Positions 8,347-18,224 of a stretch of DNA of 64,000 bases are shown piece by piece. The translations under genes were made by a program, and so were the position numbers. A model generated the notes under the pieces. That model saw only the letters and a list, made by a program, of their open reading frames with translations, did no database searches and was not told the DNA's origin. Origin of the DNA: Tectiglobus diatomicola (GTDB lineage Bacteria; Pseudomonadota; Alphaproteobacteria; Rhizobiales; Hyphomicrobiaceae); NCBI GenBank assembly GCA_039583345.1, contig JAZDSJ010000011.1:1-64000 (forward strand). The letters are read 5' to 3'. Within the stretch, counting starts at the first letter, position 1. Each line of letters starts with the position of its first letter.

Positions 8347-9843
8347 CTATAAATGCAATCTTAATCGTTTTTCTCGCCGCCTTTGAACAGATGATGGGAT
8401 GCGCATTAATTCACGGTACTTAGCTACTGTACGTCTGGCGATATCAATTCCGTCTTGCTTGAGGAGCTCAACTATTTTATCATCAGACAAGATTTCGTTA
8501 TATGGCTCGTTATCTATCATCATCTTAATTCGGTGTCGCACAGCTTCAGAAGAATGTACATAGCCATCATCATCCGCCGAAGCAATCGAAGATGAAAAAA
8601 AGTATTTCAGCTCAAAAATACCGCGAGGGGTCGACATGTACTTGTTGCTAGTTACTCGGCTAATTGTAGATTCATGCATTGAAATTGCTTCTGCGATCAT
8701 CTTAAGATTAAGTGGGCGTAAGTATTGTACGCCATGAGAGAAAAACCTATCCTGCTGCCTTACGATTTCCTGTGAAACACGCAAAATGGTTCGAGCGCGC
8801 TGATCCAAACTTTTTACAAGCCAGTTCGCTGCCTGAAAGCAATCTTGGAGGTAGCCTTTGTCGCTATTTGATCTTGCATGACGTGATACTGTTGCGTAAT
8901 ACGCCTTATCAACAAGAACCCTAGGTAATGTTTCACTGTTGAGCTCAATTATCCAACTTTTATCTATAGCTGGACGCACTATCACGTCGGCAACAATAGG
9001 TTGTATAGGTGTTGTGTCAAAACTAAGCCCTGGCTTAGGGTTAAGAGATTTCAGCTCGGCGATCATCTCGTCGAGTTCATCCATACTAACATTCACAATG
9101 CGTCGTAGTTCGCTGAGTTTATGTGTAGCGAGTAAAGGCAAGTTCTCAAGCAACACGCCAATCAAAGGGTCGTAGCGATTGCGTTCTTGCAGTTGCAAGC
9201 GTAGGCATTCAGCTAGATTACGAGCAGGGATTCCCGCAGGTTCCGCAGTCTGTATGAGCTGAAGCACACGTTCAAGATGCTCGTTACTGACACCAAGCCT
9301 TGCTGCGGTTTCCGATAAATCTCCAATTATATAGCCAGCATCATCTACCATATCTATGATATATTTTGCTATCGTAATATCACCCGGATCCGATATACAT
9401 AATTGAATATGATTGTTGAGATGATCACGCAACGAGATGCTAATGGAGACATATGCTTCAATATTACTATCGTTCTCACAGGATGTATTAATGCTACTTG
9501 AATTTGCAACCTGTGAAAGTGTTCTATTAAGTTCAGAATTTACATGATCTAAGTAATTGGCATCATGATCGATATCAAAATTATGAGATAATTTCAAACC
9601 TGTCCAATCCTTATCATCTTCCTCATAATCAGATGGCACCTGTTGGATATAATTATCGCTTTGAGTAGGAGACAGGGTGTCCTCATTGTCGCGTTCTAAA
9701 AGTGGATTGCGTTCAAGTTCTGATTCCACAAATGCAGACAATTCAATATTTGAAAACTGCAGCAATTTTATAGCTTGCTGCAACTGAGGTGTCATCACTA
9801 GCTGCTGGCTTTGCCGCATTTCCATTTTGGCTAATAGTGCCAT
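8347..9843 (-). CDS. rpoN: RNA polymerase sigma-54 factor RpoN
   Basis: Sigma-54 directs RNA polymerase to -24/-12 promoters and needs activators such as NifA. The 498-residue protein has the glutamine-rich region I (QSQQLVMTPQLQQAIKLLQ near 12-30), an acidic region II (55-130), the core-binding region, and the C-terminal RpoN box ARRTVAKYR near 472-480. The ATG at 9843 has AAGG four bases upstream. It follows lptB by 50 bases, the usual lptC-lptA-lptB-rpoN order. The hpf and ptsN genes that commonly follow rpoN are absent; leuC is next. Confidence 0.97.
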   Translation of the reverse strand: MALLAKMEMRQSQQLVMTPQLQQAIKLLQFSNIELSAFVESELERNPLLERDNEDTLSPTQSDNYIQQVPSDYEEDDKDWTGLKLSHNFDIDHDANYLDHVNSELNRTLSQVANSSSINTSCENDSNIEAYVSISISLRDHLNNHIQLCISDPGDITIAKYIIDMVDDAGYIIGDLSETAARLGVSNEHLERVLQLIQTAEPAGIPARNLAECLRLQLQERNRYDPLIGVLLENLPLLATHKLSELRRIVNVSMDELDEMIAELKSLNPKPGLSFDTTPIQPIVADVIVRPAIDKSWIIELNSETLPRVLVDKAYYATVSRHARSNSDKGYLQDCFQAANWLVKSLDQRARTILRVSQEIVRQQDRFFSHGVQYLRPLNLKMIAEAISMHESTISRVTSNKYMSTPRGIFELKYFFSSSIASADDDGYVHSSEAVRHRIKMMIDNEPYNEILSDDKIVELLKQDGIDIARRTVAKYRELMRIPSSVQRRREKRLRLHL

Positions 9844-9893
9844 ATTGCCTTCCCTGATCGAAGACTGCCGGTTTAAGATTTAGATATAGGTAT

Positions 9894-10736
9894 CTAAGCC
9901 GGCAAATCTCCCAGATATACGCGTTGCACATCTTTATTATTGATGATGTCTTTTGGCTTGCCTTGGGTCAAGACGGTACCATCATATATAATATATCCTC
10001 GATCGATAAGATCTAAGGTTTCTCGCCAATTATGATCAGTAATTAATACTCCGATACCTCTTTTCGTCAAATGCCGAACAAGATCCTGAATATCACCAAC
10101 AGCTATTGGATCTATGCCTGCGAATGGTTCATCAAGTAAAACAAATGAAGGGCGTGAGGCGAGAGCACGTGCAATTTCGCAACGTCGTCGTTCACCACCA
10201 GACAACGCGACAGACGGTGCCCCGCGCAAGTGTGTAATATCAAACTCTTCAAGTAAGCTATCTAATTGTTCTTTTCGGAGTTGCCGATTGGGCTCCACTA
10301 ATTCAAGAATAGCCATTATGTTTTTCTCAACACTAAGACCTCTAAAAATTGAAGCTTCCTGTGGCAGATAACCAATACCAAGTCGTGCTCTTTGATACAT
10401 TGGAAGTTGTGTTACGTCATAACCATCTATAAACACACTGCCTTCATCAGCTGAAACAAGACCAGTAATCATATAAAAAACCGTTGTTTTCCCAGCACCA
10501 TTGGGACCCAGCAAACCGACAGCCTCTCCTTTTTTTAAAGCGAGGCTGACGCCCTTTACTACAAGACGGCGCTTATAACTTTTTCTTATATTGTCTATTG
10601 TAAGCCAGCCTTTCTGAGAAGACTTTTCATGCTTAGTGTCAGTATTTAATCCATGCGTTTGTATGCTCAATTTTTTCTGAGCCTTGATAACATAAGACTT
10701 ATTCTGCTGCCTTTGAATTAAAGAAAGTATTCTCAA
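9894..10736 (-). CDS. lptB: LPS export ABC transporter ATP-binding protein LptB
   Basis: LptB is the cytoplasmic ATPase that drives lipopolysaccharide extraction from the inner membrane with LptF/LptG. The protein (280 residues) has Walker A GPNGAGKTT, the Q-loop in YLPQEASIF, signature LSGGERRR and Walker B FVLLDEPFAG. About 45 residues precede the usual family start; the frame opens with TTG at 10736 and no internal ATG or clear ribosome site settles the true start. It lies between the LptC-LptA fusion and rpoN, probably in one operon with both. Confidence 0.95.
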   Translation of the reverse strand: MRILSLIQRQQNKSYVIKAQKKLSIQTHGLNTDTKHEKSSQKGWLTIDNIRKSYKRRLVVKGVSLALKKGEAVGLLGPNGAGKTTVFYMITGLVSADEGSVFIDGYDVTQLPMYQRARLGIGYLPQEASIFRGLSVEKNIMAILELVEPNRQLRKEQLDSLLEEFDITHLRGAPSVALSGGERRRCEIARALASRPSFVLLDEPFAGIDPIAVGDIQDLVRHLTKRGIGVLITDHNWRETLDLIDRGYIIYDGTVLTQGKPKDIINNKDVQRVYLGDLPA

Positions 10737-10904
10737 CTGGTATAGTCTCGGTTAATTACGAAATTCTGATTTACACTGAATGTTTATCTTTACAACACAA
10801 GTTTCTGATTATTTTGAAAATTTATTTTTGTATTATAATACTACTGACTAACATAATTAAAATTAATTATTTTTTATAATTAACTGATTTCTGTTAGTTT
10901 TAGT

Positions 10905-12851
10905 TTAATCTTTTGGCGATCGATCAGGTTCTATTTTCATTTTTTCAGTAGGGAAAAACATTGCACACATACGCCCGACAGAACATTCATCCTTGGTATT
11001 TGTCTTAATGCTAGGATTATTAATATCCTTTGATATTGCAGTTTTTGGTTTTCCAGTCTTTAATATAACCGATCGCCATCCATCTTCTATGTCAGTCTCA
11101 ATTCGGCTCAATCCGGATGTTAGGTCTATAACTAAACGTTCACCTCGAAGCAACTGATGCTTTTGTCTGATTACCACGCCGCCTGTAAGAATTATAGTAT
11201 TTCTTTTAATGTCAAACTTGCCAGTTTCTCCAGACACATACTGACCATTCTTTGATGAAATGGTGATTTTTCCAGGCGCGAAGATCGACTTCAGTTCAGT
11301 GGTTTTATACCCAATGTCTACAGTTTGTTGTGATCTGGACGCCAAATTATGAGGTGCTAGACCTAGCGTTCCAGAATAGTCTGCGTGTAAAATGGAAGTT
11401 TCGATACGAAACAATTCTTGAACTATTCGCACATGTTTTCGAAATGTTGCTCTTCCTATAGTCTCACTGACATCTAAACTGGAAGCTTCAATGTTTATAG
11501 GCTCAGAAGGATCACTTCGAAATATCTGGCTGGAAATTAGCTTATTATCTATACTATTGTTAGCATTACTTTCTCGCCCATCATTAGTAGCTAAAACGTT
11601 ATTAGTTTGGCGTATAAATTTAACATTAATACGATTATCGTCCGAACCTGGACTCGTCAGAGACAACTTGCCGTGGTGCTGATAATAATCTAAGCGTGTG
11701 CCGCGCATTACATTATTACCTTGTTTAGCCATGACTTGACCCAATAAAGTTATTTTACCATTTACATTGTTAATTAGTGCTTTATCACCTGAAATCTTTA
11801 CATCATCTGTCGCCAAAATAACAACATTACCAATCAACTCGGCTATATCTTCTTCGGTATCAAATACTGCATATTGGCTAGTAATTTTTTTTTCTCCATA
11901 GGTAATAACTACATCATTGCGTGCGGTGATTTTTTTTACCTGCGCAGTGTTGTTAAAACCTCTCTCTGCACCATAATTAATATCCATAATTTCTGCAGTA
12001 AGCTTAGTGCTTCCTTGTCTGGCTACGATGTTACCTTTAAATCGCACAGATTGTTCATTCGCACTAATTAACAAATTACGAGCCTTAACATCGACAGGAC
12101 GATCTATTTGTCCAGAAAAACCAACTAAATTTGGTGAAAGATTATTAGTAGTGTTATCCTTAATTCTTGTTTTAGGATGAAAACGCATTATAACTCCATC
12201 GAGCAAATGAAACTGATTTTTATTTTGCTCTACACGTAAAGTGTTACCCTCTAATGTTCCTGCGGAAAATCCAACTTTTACAGGTTTGTTGGATAAAATA
12301 AGACCTTGTTTAGGAAAGACAGAGGCTTGTGATAGACGCGCAGACATGTTGTCAGGAGTTACAACGACTATATCTTTCATGAGTTCAAGATAATTTTCCT
12401 TTCGATAAAACTTTCCTTCTGCTGAGGTTAGCTTAAATACTATTCCTGTTGGCTGTTTCAAATCTGCCTCAATGCCAAATAATTCTATTGGTTTACTTTC
12501 ATCTAAATCTGTGACAGCACGATCTGCACTAATAGTGTATTCAGTTCCGTTTTTTTTATCAAAGCCTGTGTAATATGGATTTCTCATAGTAGGCCTCGCA
12601 GACACTAAATCCATGAAACCTGTGCTAAATGTTCCATGGTTTATGTCATCTACAGCTCTTGTGCTAAAGATAAATGACACGACATAAACTGAAACAAGAC
12701 CGACAATTAATATTGGTAAGACTAGGCGTAAAACTGCAACAAGCCTAGAGTGTCTTTGTGCACAATGCAATACACGGCCTTGTTGACTAACTTCTTGTAA
12801 AAAAGCGTCGTTTTTAGTTTCTGATGCGTTATTATTTAAAAAAAATGCCAT
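10905..12851 (-). CDS. LptC-LptA fusion, periplasmic LPS transport protein
   Basis: A 648-residue protein with one N-terminal membrane anchor (about 40-66) followed by periplasmic beta-rich sequence. Residues 66-235 fit LptC, which passes LPS from the LptBFG transporter to LptA. Residues 240-600 contain LptA/OstA-type beta-jellyroll repeats (V-x-x-G-N-V-I patterns around 340 and 560, and an LTGGVVIRQKHQLLRG stretch near 570). LptC and LptA are usually separate proteins of roughly 200 residues each, so this is a fusion with extra OstA sequence. The last 50 residues are low-complexity. It sits directly before lptB, where separate lptC and lptA normally are. Confidence 0.85.
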   Translation of the reverse strand: MAFFLNNNASETKNDAFLQEVSQQGRVLHCAQRHSRLVAVLRLVLPILIVGLVSVYVVSFIFSTRAVDDINHGTFSTGFMDLVSARPTMRNPYYTGFDKKNGTEYTISADRAVTDLDESKPIELFGIEADLKQPTGIVFKLTSAEGKFYRKENYLELMKDIVVVTPDNMSARLSQASVFPKQGLILSNKPVKVGFSAGTLEGNTLRVEQNKNQFHLLDGVIMRFHPKTRIKDNTTNNLSPNLVGFSGQIDRPVDVKARNLLISANEQSVRFKGNIVARQGSTKLTAEIMDINYGAERGFNNTAQVKKITARNDVVITYGEKKITSQYAVFDTEEDIAELIGNVVILATDDVKISGDKALINNVNGKITLLGQVMAKQGNNVMRGTRLDYYQHHGKLSLTSPGSDDNRINVKFIRQTNNVLATNDGRESNANNSIDNKLISSQIFRSDPSEPINIEASSLDVSETIGRATFRKHVRIVQELFRIETSILHADYSGTLGLAPHNLASRSQQTVDIGYKTTELKSIFAPGKITISSKNGQYVSGETGKFDIKRNTIILTGGVVIRQKHQLLRGERLVIDLTSGLSRIETDIEDGWRSVILKTGKPKTAISKDINNPSIKTNTKDECSVGRMCAMFFPTEKMKIEPDRSPKD

Positions 12852-13095
12852 ACATCAACCCCAATGTAGATATTCGAATCTAATAAAAGTTATTGACATT
12901 AATTTTGCCTAAGCATGGTTTTTTTGTGTGTACTAAGTTAGGTCAGCTTTCAAAAGCGTAGTATCTAAGATTTACTAAGAATGGTGTGTGGTTTTAAAAA
13001 CTTTTCTATACAACTTATTCCTACACTAAATTGTAAGCAGGGAATAATAATTAATCTCAATTTTGATCCAAATCACCAAATGCCCATAGGTTTCA

Positions 13096-13719
13096 TTAAG
13101 AGTGAGCAAAAATGTCTATATCACCGAAACCAGCAAGATCCAAGTTCGCTTGTGTCGGCAGAAAGTTGAAAGCAGATTGCGCATAACCGAGCCGCTTCTC
13201 GCGTAGCAACATTTTTACAAGTTTGTCTTTCAGAGAGTGCAAATATAGAACATCAGAAGCAGCGTACATTTTCTGCTCTTCGCTTAGATCTAATCTAGCC
13301 CAATCAGAACTTTGTTGGTTTTTAGATATTTCGATGCCTAGTAATTCGGAAGTAAGATCTTTCAAACCGTGATTTCTAGCATATGTACGAACCAATTTTG
13401 AAGCAATCTTAGTACAAAAAATAGGAGCAGTCTCGACCTCTAAATGTCTTTTTAGCACAGCTATGTCAAATCTCGCGAAGTGAAATATTTTCTCTATGTT
13501 CGGGTTAGTCAGTAATGCCTTAAGATTAGGGGCGTTGTATATGTAGTTTGAAAACTGTACAATGTGGACTTGATTATCCCCGGAGGAGATTTGGACAAGA
13601 CACAACCTATCGCGGAACAAATTAAGGCCTAGCGTTTCGCTATCAACGGCAATCGAACTATTAAAAGTTAAATCGGCTGGCAAATCACCTCTATGAAGGA
13701 AGACACTAATTTTTGACAT
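13096..13719 (-). CDS. rnd: Ribonuclease D (3'-5' exonuclease)
   Basis: A compact DEDD-family 3'-5' exonuclease of 207 residues with the three exonuclease motifs: AVDSETLGL near 25, HFARFDIAVL near 80 and YAASDVLYL near 153 (DEDDy type). It lacks the HRDC domains of enterobacterial RNase D, which is the standard short form in Rhizobiales. The expected role is tRNA or other RNA 3' end trimming. It lies upstream of and reads away from tRNA-Leu, separated by about 60 bases. Confidence 0.9.
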   Translation of the reverse strand: MSKISVFLHRGDLPADLTFNSSIAVDSETLGLNLFRDRLCLVQISSGDNQVHIVQFSNYIYNAPNLKALLTNPNIEKIFHFARFDIAVLKRHLEVETAPIFCTKIASKLVRTYARNHGLKDLTSELLGIEISKNQQSSDWARLDLSEEQKMYAASDVLYLHSLKDKLVKMLLREKRLGYAQSAFNFLPTQANLDLAGFGDIDIFAHS

Positions 13720-13780
13720 TTTCTACCTAATAACGCAATAAGCTAATCTCACGCAGCAATTACGTGTGTAGTCACTTGTT

Positions 13781-13867
13781 TGGTGCCCAGAAAAGGACTC
13801 GAACCTTCACGACTTAAAGTCACTGGCACCTGAAGCCAGCGCGTCTACCTAATTCCGCCACCTGGAC
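13781..13867 (-). tRNA. tRNA-Leu (CAG)
   Basis: The minus strand folds into a class II tRNA of 87 nt: acceptor GTCCAGG pairs with TCTGGGC (with G-T pairs), the anticodon stem CTGGC/GCCAG encloses TTCAGGT with anticodon CAG, a variable arm follows, and the T arm has TTCGAGT. The CCA end is encoded. Confidence 0.95.
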
Positions 13868-14069
13868 GACATTCAATTGTTAGTTTCATGTGGATGAATT
13901 GTCAACGTCATAGTCTGACAAAAACTAAAATATTGAATTCATTAGAAGTAGTAGAAAAACGCTTTCGCGACGTGTCGGCATCTTCACATGCATCTAATTT
14001 CTAATATAAGTGTTAGTTTATTATGTGAGTAAATTGTAAGCTAATTTATCCAAAACATCGCTTTAGAGA

Positions 14070-15065
14070 ATGAGACACGTTATGACATCACCATTTACAC
14101 AAGGTTCCTTGGCAACAGTTTTTGGCGGATCTGGATTTGCTGGACGGTATGCCATACGTGCACTTGCTAAAAATGGATGGCGTGTTCGAGCAGCAGTCAG
14201 ACGTCCAGACCTTGCAGGTCACTTACAACCAATGGGTGCGGTTGGTCAGATTCATGCTGTTCAGTCAAATGTGCGTTATCCACGATCTGTGGAGCCAGCT
14301 GTGATAGGGGCAGACCTAGTCATTAATTTTGTTTCTATTCCTGTAGCTAGTGGTCAGCAAACTTTTCATTCTGTACATATTGACGGTGCAAGGGCCGTCG
14401 CTAGGGCAGCAAAAAAAGCTAACGTTAAGAAATTTGTACATATTTCTACAATTGGTGCAGATCGTAATTCTCCATCTTATTATGGCCGTACTCGTGCCCT
14501 AGGTGAAGTAGCTGTACTTGAAGAATTTCCCGAGGCCGTAATATTACGTCCTTCTATAGTGTTTGGCCCTGAAGATTCCTTTTACAACAAATTAGCATTA
14601 TTGGCGCAATATTTACCTGTCTTGCCTCTTGTTGCAGCTGGAAAGACAAAATTTCAACCGGTTTATGTAGGTGACCTTGCAGACGCTGTGTTAGCTGTAA
14701 CTGAAAACAAAGCTCAGTGTGGAACTATATATGAGATCGGAGGCCCGGAAGTGATTACCTTCCGTCAAATTCTTGATAATGTGCAACTTTGGACAGGTCG
14801 CAATCGTATGTATCTCCCGATACCTCTGTGGTTTCTAAAGCTTCAGGCTCTGTTAACATTACCACTACCAAATAATATCCGCCCATTAACCCTCGACCAA
14901 GCTCTGATGTTTGGTGTGAATCATGTTGTGAGTGAAAGTGCTATATCTGAAGGCCGAACATTAAGCGACCTTGGAGTTCAACAGCTTCAATCTGCCATAG
15001 CTATAGTTCCTAGTTACCTAGAACGCTTCCGGGTAAATGGACAGTTTTCACACTATGTAGGCTGA
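14070..15065 (+). CDS. NAD(P)-binding protein of the complex I NDUFA9 family
   Basis: An atypical short-chain dehydrogenase with an N-terminal Rossmann motif TVFGGSGFAGR (about residues 17-27) and the family motifs around NVKKFVHISTIGAD and YGRTRALGE. It matches the NDUFA9-like family that is widely conserved in alphaproteobacteria; the mitochondrial relative is an accessory complex I subunit, but the bacterial role is not settled. The start may be the ATG at 14082 instead (MTSPFTQG); both are preceded by weak ribosome sites. It is divergent from tRNA-Leu and convergent with ilvB. Confidence 0.85.
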   Translation: MRHVMTSPFTQGSLATVFGGSGFAGRYAIRALAKNGWRVRAAVRRPDLAGHLQPMGAVGQIHAVQSNVRYPRSVEPAVIGADLVINFVSIPVASGQQTFHSVHIDGARAVARAAKKANVKKFVHISTIGADRNSPSYYGRTRALGEVAVLEEFPEAVILRPSIVFGPEDSFYNKLALLAQYLPVLPLVAAGKTKFQPVYVGDLADAVLAVTENKAQCGTIYEIGGPEVITFRQILDNVQLWTGRNRMYLPIPLWFLKLQALLTLPLPNNIRPLTLDQALMFGVNHVVSESAISEGRTLSDLGVQQLQSAIAIVPSYLERFRVNGQFSHYVG

Positions 15066-15378
15066 TCAATTTAGGCAATTGATAATGGTGGCCCTAGTTT
15101 TAATTTATGTTTATGAGTTTCAGCTAGGGCAAAACAGCATTAAATATCCGAAGAAAGATTCTTTTCGAAACGCTTGGCTTGGTATGAGTTGCATGCTGAC
15201 CAATATAACTTAACGTTAGTGAATACTTAATTTGCAAACACAGTTCAGGTATTTAGTATGAATTGCTGAAGAATAATGCTAATTAGCTGTTCTTTAACTT
15301 CTGCGCATTTTTAATTTAATCACTAAATATAAATTACAATCAGTACAGTATTCTTGAATTCTGTATGTACCAAGCCTG
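15066..15378. other. Intergenic region between NDUFA9-like gene and ilvB
   Basis: Convergent 3' ends flank 313 AT-rich bases. The only structure noted is the inverted repeat at 15091-15130. ilvN, the usual partner of ilvB, is not here. Confidence 0.7.
15091..15130. terminator. Possible bidirectional terminator hairpin
   Basis: Perfect arms GCCCTAG and CTAGGGC, separated by 26 bases, lie between converging genes. The right arm is followed by AAAA on the plus strand; there is no strong U-run for the rightward message. The long loop makes it a weak prediction. Confidence 0.3.
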
Positions 15379-17148
15379 TTAAACTAATGTCTTTCCTTTT
15401 GTATCTATCGCTGTTTCTATGTCCTTATCACTAGCTTCACTTCCCAAAAGCATCTCATTGTGAGCTTTGCCTGACGGTATCATAGGAAAGCAATTTTCGA
15501 GTTTTGCCACGCGACAATCTAAGATCACAGGACCAGGCGTGTTGATCATTTCAATTATTGCGTTATCAAGAAGCAAAGGATTATCACAAACTATGCCTTT
15601 GGCACCATACGCTGCTGCTAGTTTCACGAAGTCAGGTAAAGACTCGGTATAACTTTCCGAATAACGATTTCCGTGCAGCAACTGTTGCCATTGCCTTACC
15701 ATTCCCATGTATTGATTATTTAAGATAAAGATCTTAACTGGGGCTTTGTATTGTATAGCTGTAGACATTTCTTGAATATTCATCAGAATAGAAGCGTCAC
15801 CTGCTACATCGACTACTAGTGAATCTGGGTGAGCGAGCTGAACACCTATCGCAGCTGGAAGGCCATAACCCATTGTACCAAGACCACCTGATGTCATCCA
15901 ATGGTTAGGTTCTTCAAATCGAATGTATTGGGCAGCCCACATCTGATGTTGTCCAACTTCTGTAGTAAAATAAACATCATGATTTTTAGTGAGCTCATAA
16001 AGCCTTTCTATTGCATGCTGCGGCATGATAAAATTATTAGATTTTTTATATGCAAGTGATTTTCGAGACCTCCAAAAATTAATTTGTTTCCACCAATCTT
16101 TCAAAGCAGATTTTTTGGGCAGCAATAATTTTTTGTTTAACAAAGAAATTATTGCTTCTAGAGCATACGTACAATCAGCAATGATCGGAATGTCGACATG
16201 AATATTTTTATTGATCGATGAAGGATCAATATCTATCTGAATACGTTTAGAGTTTGGTGAGAAGGCATCTAAGCGACCTGTAATGCGATCATCAAAACGG
16301 ACACCAATTGCAATCATTACGTCGCAGCTATGCATTGTTAAATTAGCTTCATATGTCCCGTGCATTCCAAGCATACCTAGCCAATGGTGTCCGCTAGCTG
16401 GGTATGCACCAAGTCCCATAAGTGTCGATGTAATCGGAAAACCAGTAGTATTAACGAGCTGGCGAAGAAGTTTTGAGGCTTTTGGACCAGAATTAATTAT
16501 ACCCCCACCAGTGTAAAAAACTGGTTTTTCAGCTTCTGTAATCAAATCGATGGCGGCTCTTATTCCGTCTTTCTCAGGCATGACTCTAGGACAATATGAT
16601 GTTTTTCGTATTACCTCAGATGGCCCAAAGTAACAACCATCAGCAAATTGAATATCTTTAGGAATATCTACGACAACTGGACCCGGACGTCCTGAGCTTG
16701 CAACAAAAAAAGCTTCATGCAAAATTATAGCAAGATCATCGATATGTTTAACTAGATAATTATGCTTAGTACATGAACGAGTAATACCAACAGTATCACA
16801 TTCTTGGAAAGCATCAGAACCAATTAAGTGAGTTGGTACTTGCCCTGTGATGCATATGAGTGGTATCGAATCCATTAGTGCATCCGCCAGACCAGTGACT
16901 GCGTTTGTCGCACCAGGCCCAGATGTGACTAAAACAACACCTATTTTACCAGTTGAACGCGCATATCCTTCCGCTGCATGAACAGCACCGCCTTCCTGAC
17001 GAACAAGTATGTGACGGACCTTTTGTTGTTTATAAAGGCTGTCATAAATAGGAAGAACAGCACCGCCAGGATAACCAAATATTAGTTCAACTCCCTGATC
17101 TACTAATGCTTGGGTAACAATTTCTGCACCCGTCATTACGCGTGCCAT
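15379..17148 (-). CDS. ilvB: Acetolactate synthase large subunit
   Basis: Catalyses the thiamine-diphosphate-dependent first common step of valine, leucine and isoleucine synthesis. The 589-residue protein has the N-terminal ThDP glutamate in RQEGGAVHAAEGYA (about 50-63), a central FAD/regulatory-type domain, and the C-terminal ThDP/Mg site around GDASILMNIQE with NNQYMGMVRQW. The ATG at 17148 has a clear AGGAG site. The small regulatory subunit gene (ilvN/ilvH), normally directly downstream, is missing from this locus. Confidence 0.96.
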   Translation of the reverse strand: MARVMTGAEIVTQALVDQGVELIFGYPGGAVLPIYDSLYKQQKVRHILVRQEGGAVHAAEGYARSTGKIGVVLVTSGPGATNAVTGLADALMDSIPLICITGQVPTHLIGSDAFQECDTVGITRSCTKHNYLVKHIDDLAIILHEAFFVASSGRPGPVVVDIPKDIQFADGCYFGPSEVIRKTSYCPRVMPEKDGIRAAIDLITEAEKPVFYTGGGIINSGPKASKLLRQLVNTTGFPITSTLMGLGAYPASGHHWLGMLGMHGTYEANLTMHSCDVMIAIGVRFDDRITGRLDAFSPNSKRIQIDIDPSSINKNIHVDIPIIADCTYALEAIISLLNKKLLLPKKSALKDWWKQINFWRSRKSLAYKKSNNFIMPQHAIERLYELTKNHDVYFTTEVGQHQMWAAQYIRFEEPNHWMTSGGLGTMGYGLPAAIGVQLAHPDSLVVDVAGDASILMNIQEMSTAIQYKAPVKIFILNNQYMGMVRQWQQLLHGNRYSESYTESLPDFVKLAAAYGAKGIVCDNPLLLDNAIIEMINTPGPVILDCRVAKLENCFPMIPSGKAHNEMLLGSEASDKDIETAIDTKGKTLV

Positions 17149-17225
17149 TTTTTTTCTCCTAGTTCTGAATGAAAATCAGAAGATTGGCAGATACCTGCTA
17201 TCATAGCAATGAGCATATTTGTTTT

Positions 17226-18149
17226 TTATCTCACAATTTGTATTATGTTCTCTTTAAGAAGTTTAACTTCTTGCTCTGAAATCCAGTTCCATGCAGACAT
17301 ATTTCCTCGAAACCATGTAAGTTGTCTTTTTATATATCGAGAAGTTTCAGTTTTAGTGGCTTCAATAGCATCCACAAGATTAATTTGATTTTGTAAATGA
17401 GCCAATAGGGGCTGTACGCCTAATGCTCTCATAATTGGCATTTCTTTGCTTAAATTCTTAGCTTTAAGTATCGCTACTTCGTCTAACGCACCGTTGGCTA
17501 TCATTCCTTCTAAACGAACTTTACAGTTGTGATCGACAATCGCACGGTCGGGGTTTAAAACCACACGAACGGCTGAGACGCACGAAATAACTGGAACGCC
17601 AGGAATACGTTGCCAATCATCTAAGGACTTGCCCGTAGCGTCTAATACTTCCAGAGCGCGTAATATACGCTGTCTATCGCGTGACTGTAGACGCTGTGCC
17701 ATTTTCCAATCCCGCTTGCGTAAGATATCGTGTAATTCTTGTGATGCAATTCGATCACCTTTACTGCGCCAATAGTTACGTATATGCAAAGGGATTTGCG
17801 GTACTGGTGACAATCCATTTAGTAGCGCTTTAAAATAAAGTCCCGAACCACCGACCACAATTGGAATTCGGCCTGCCTCATTGCATTTAGCAATTGCGGT
17901 TCGTGCATCGTCAATATAGCGTCCAACAGAATAGGCTTCTTCGCCTGCAACATATCCATAAAGCTGGTGAGGTGCCATAGCTAGTTCTGCCAATTGCGGA
18001 CGAGCTGTGAGAATATTTAAGCTTTCATAGACTTGCATGCTATCGGCGTTAATAATAGTACCGTTAATCATCATTGCAATATCTATCGCAAGTTGAGATT
18101 TACCGCTAGCCGTCGGACCGGTGATGAGAATAGTTTTATTCTTTTTCAT
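17226..18149 (-). CDS. miaA: tRNA dimethylallyltransferase MiaA
   Basis: Adds an isopentenyl group to A37 of tRNAs reading UNN codons. The 307-residue protein has the P-loop GPTASGKS at 11-18, the DSMQVY motif near 36-41, GGSGLY near 101 and the family's RQLTWFRG motif near 274. It lies 77 bases before ilvB in the same direction and is divergent from serB. Length and motifs are typical. Confidence 0.96.
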   Translation of the reverse strand: MKKNKTILITGPTASGKSQLAIDIAMMINGTIINADSMQVYESLNILTARPQLAELAMAPHQLYGYVAGEEAYSVGRYIDDARTAIAKCNEAGRIPIVVGGSGLYFKALLNGLSPVPQIPLHIRNYWRSKGDRIASQELHDILRKRDWKMAQRLQSRDRQRILRALEVLDATGKSLDDWQRIPGVPVISCVSAVRVVLNPDRAIVDHNCKVRLEGMIANGALDEVAILKAKNLSKEMPIMRALGVQPLLAHLQNQINLVDAIEATKTETSRYIKRQLTWFRGNMSAWNWISEQEVKLLKENIIQIVR

Positions 18150-18224
18150 GAGTCTACTCTTGTATTGCCGTTTTCATAAGAGCATTATGTCAAATGTTTA
18201 AACTCCAATTAAGGTGATGGCTCT

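Noticed and set aside
10863..10883. A/T-only inverted repeat TTAATTAT-TTTTT-ATAATTAA before lptB
   Set aside because: All bases are A or T, so the stem is weak and such repeats are expected by chance in this composition.
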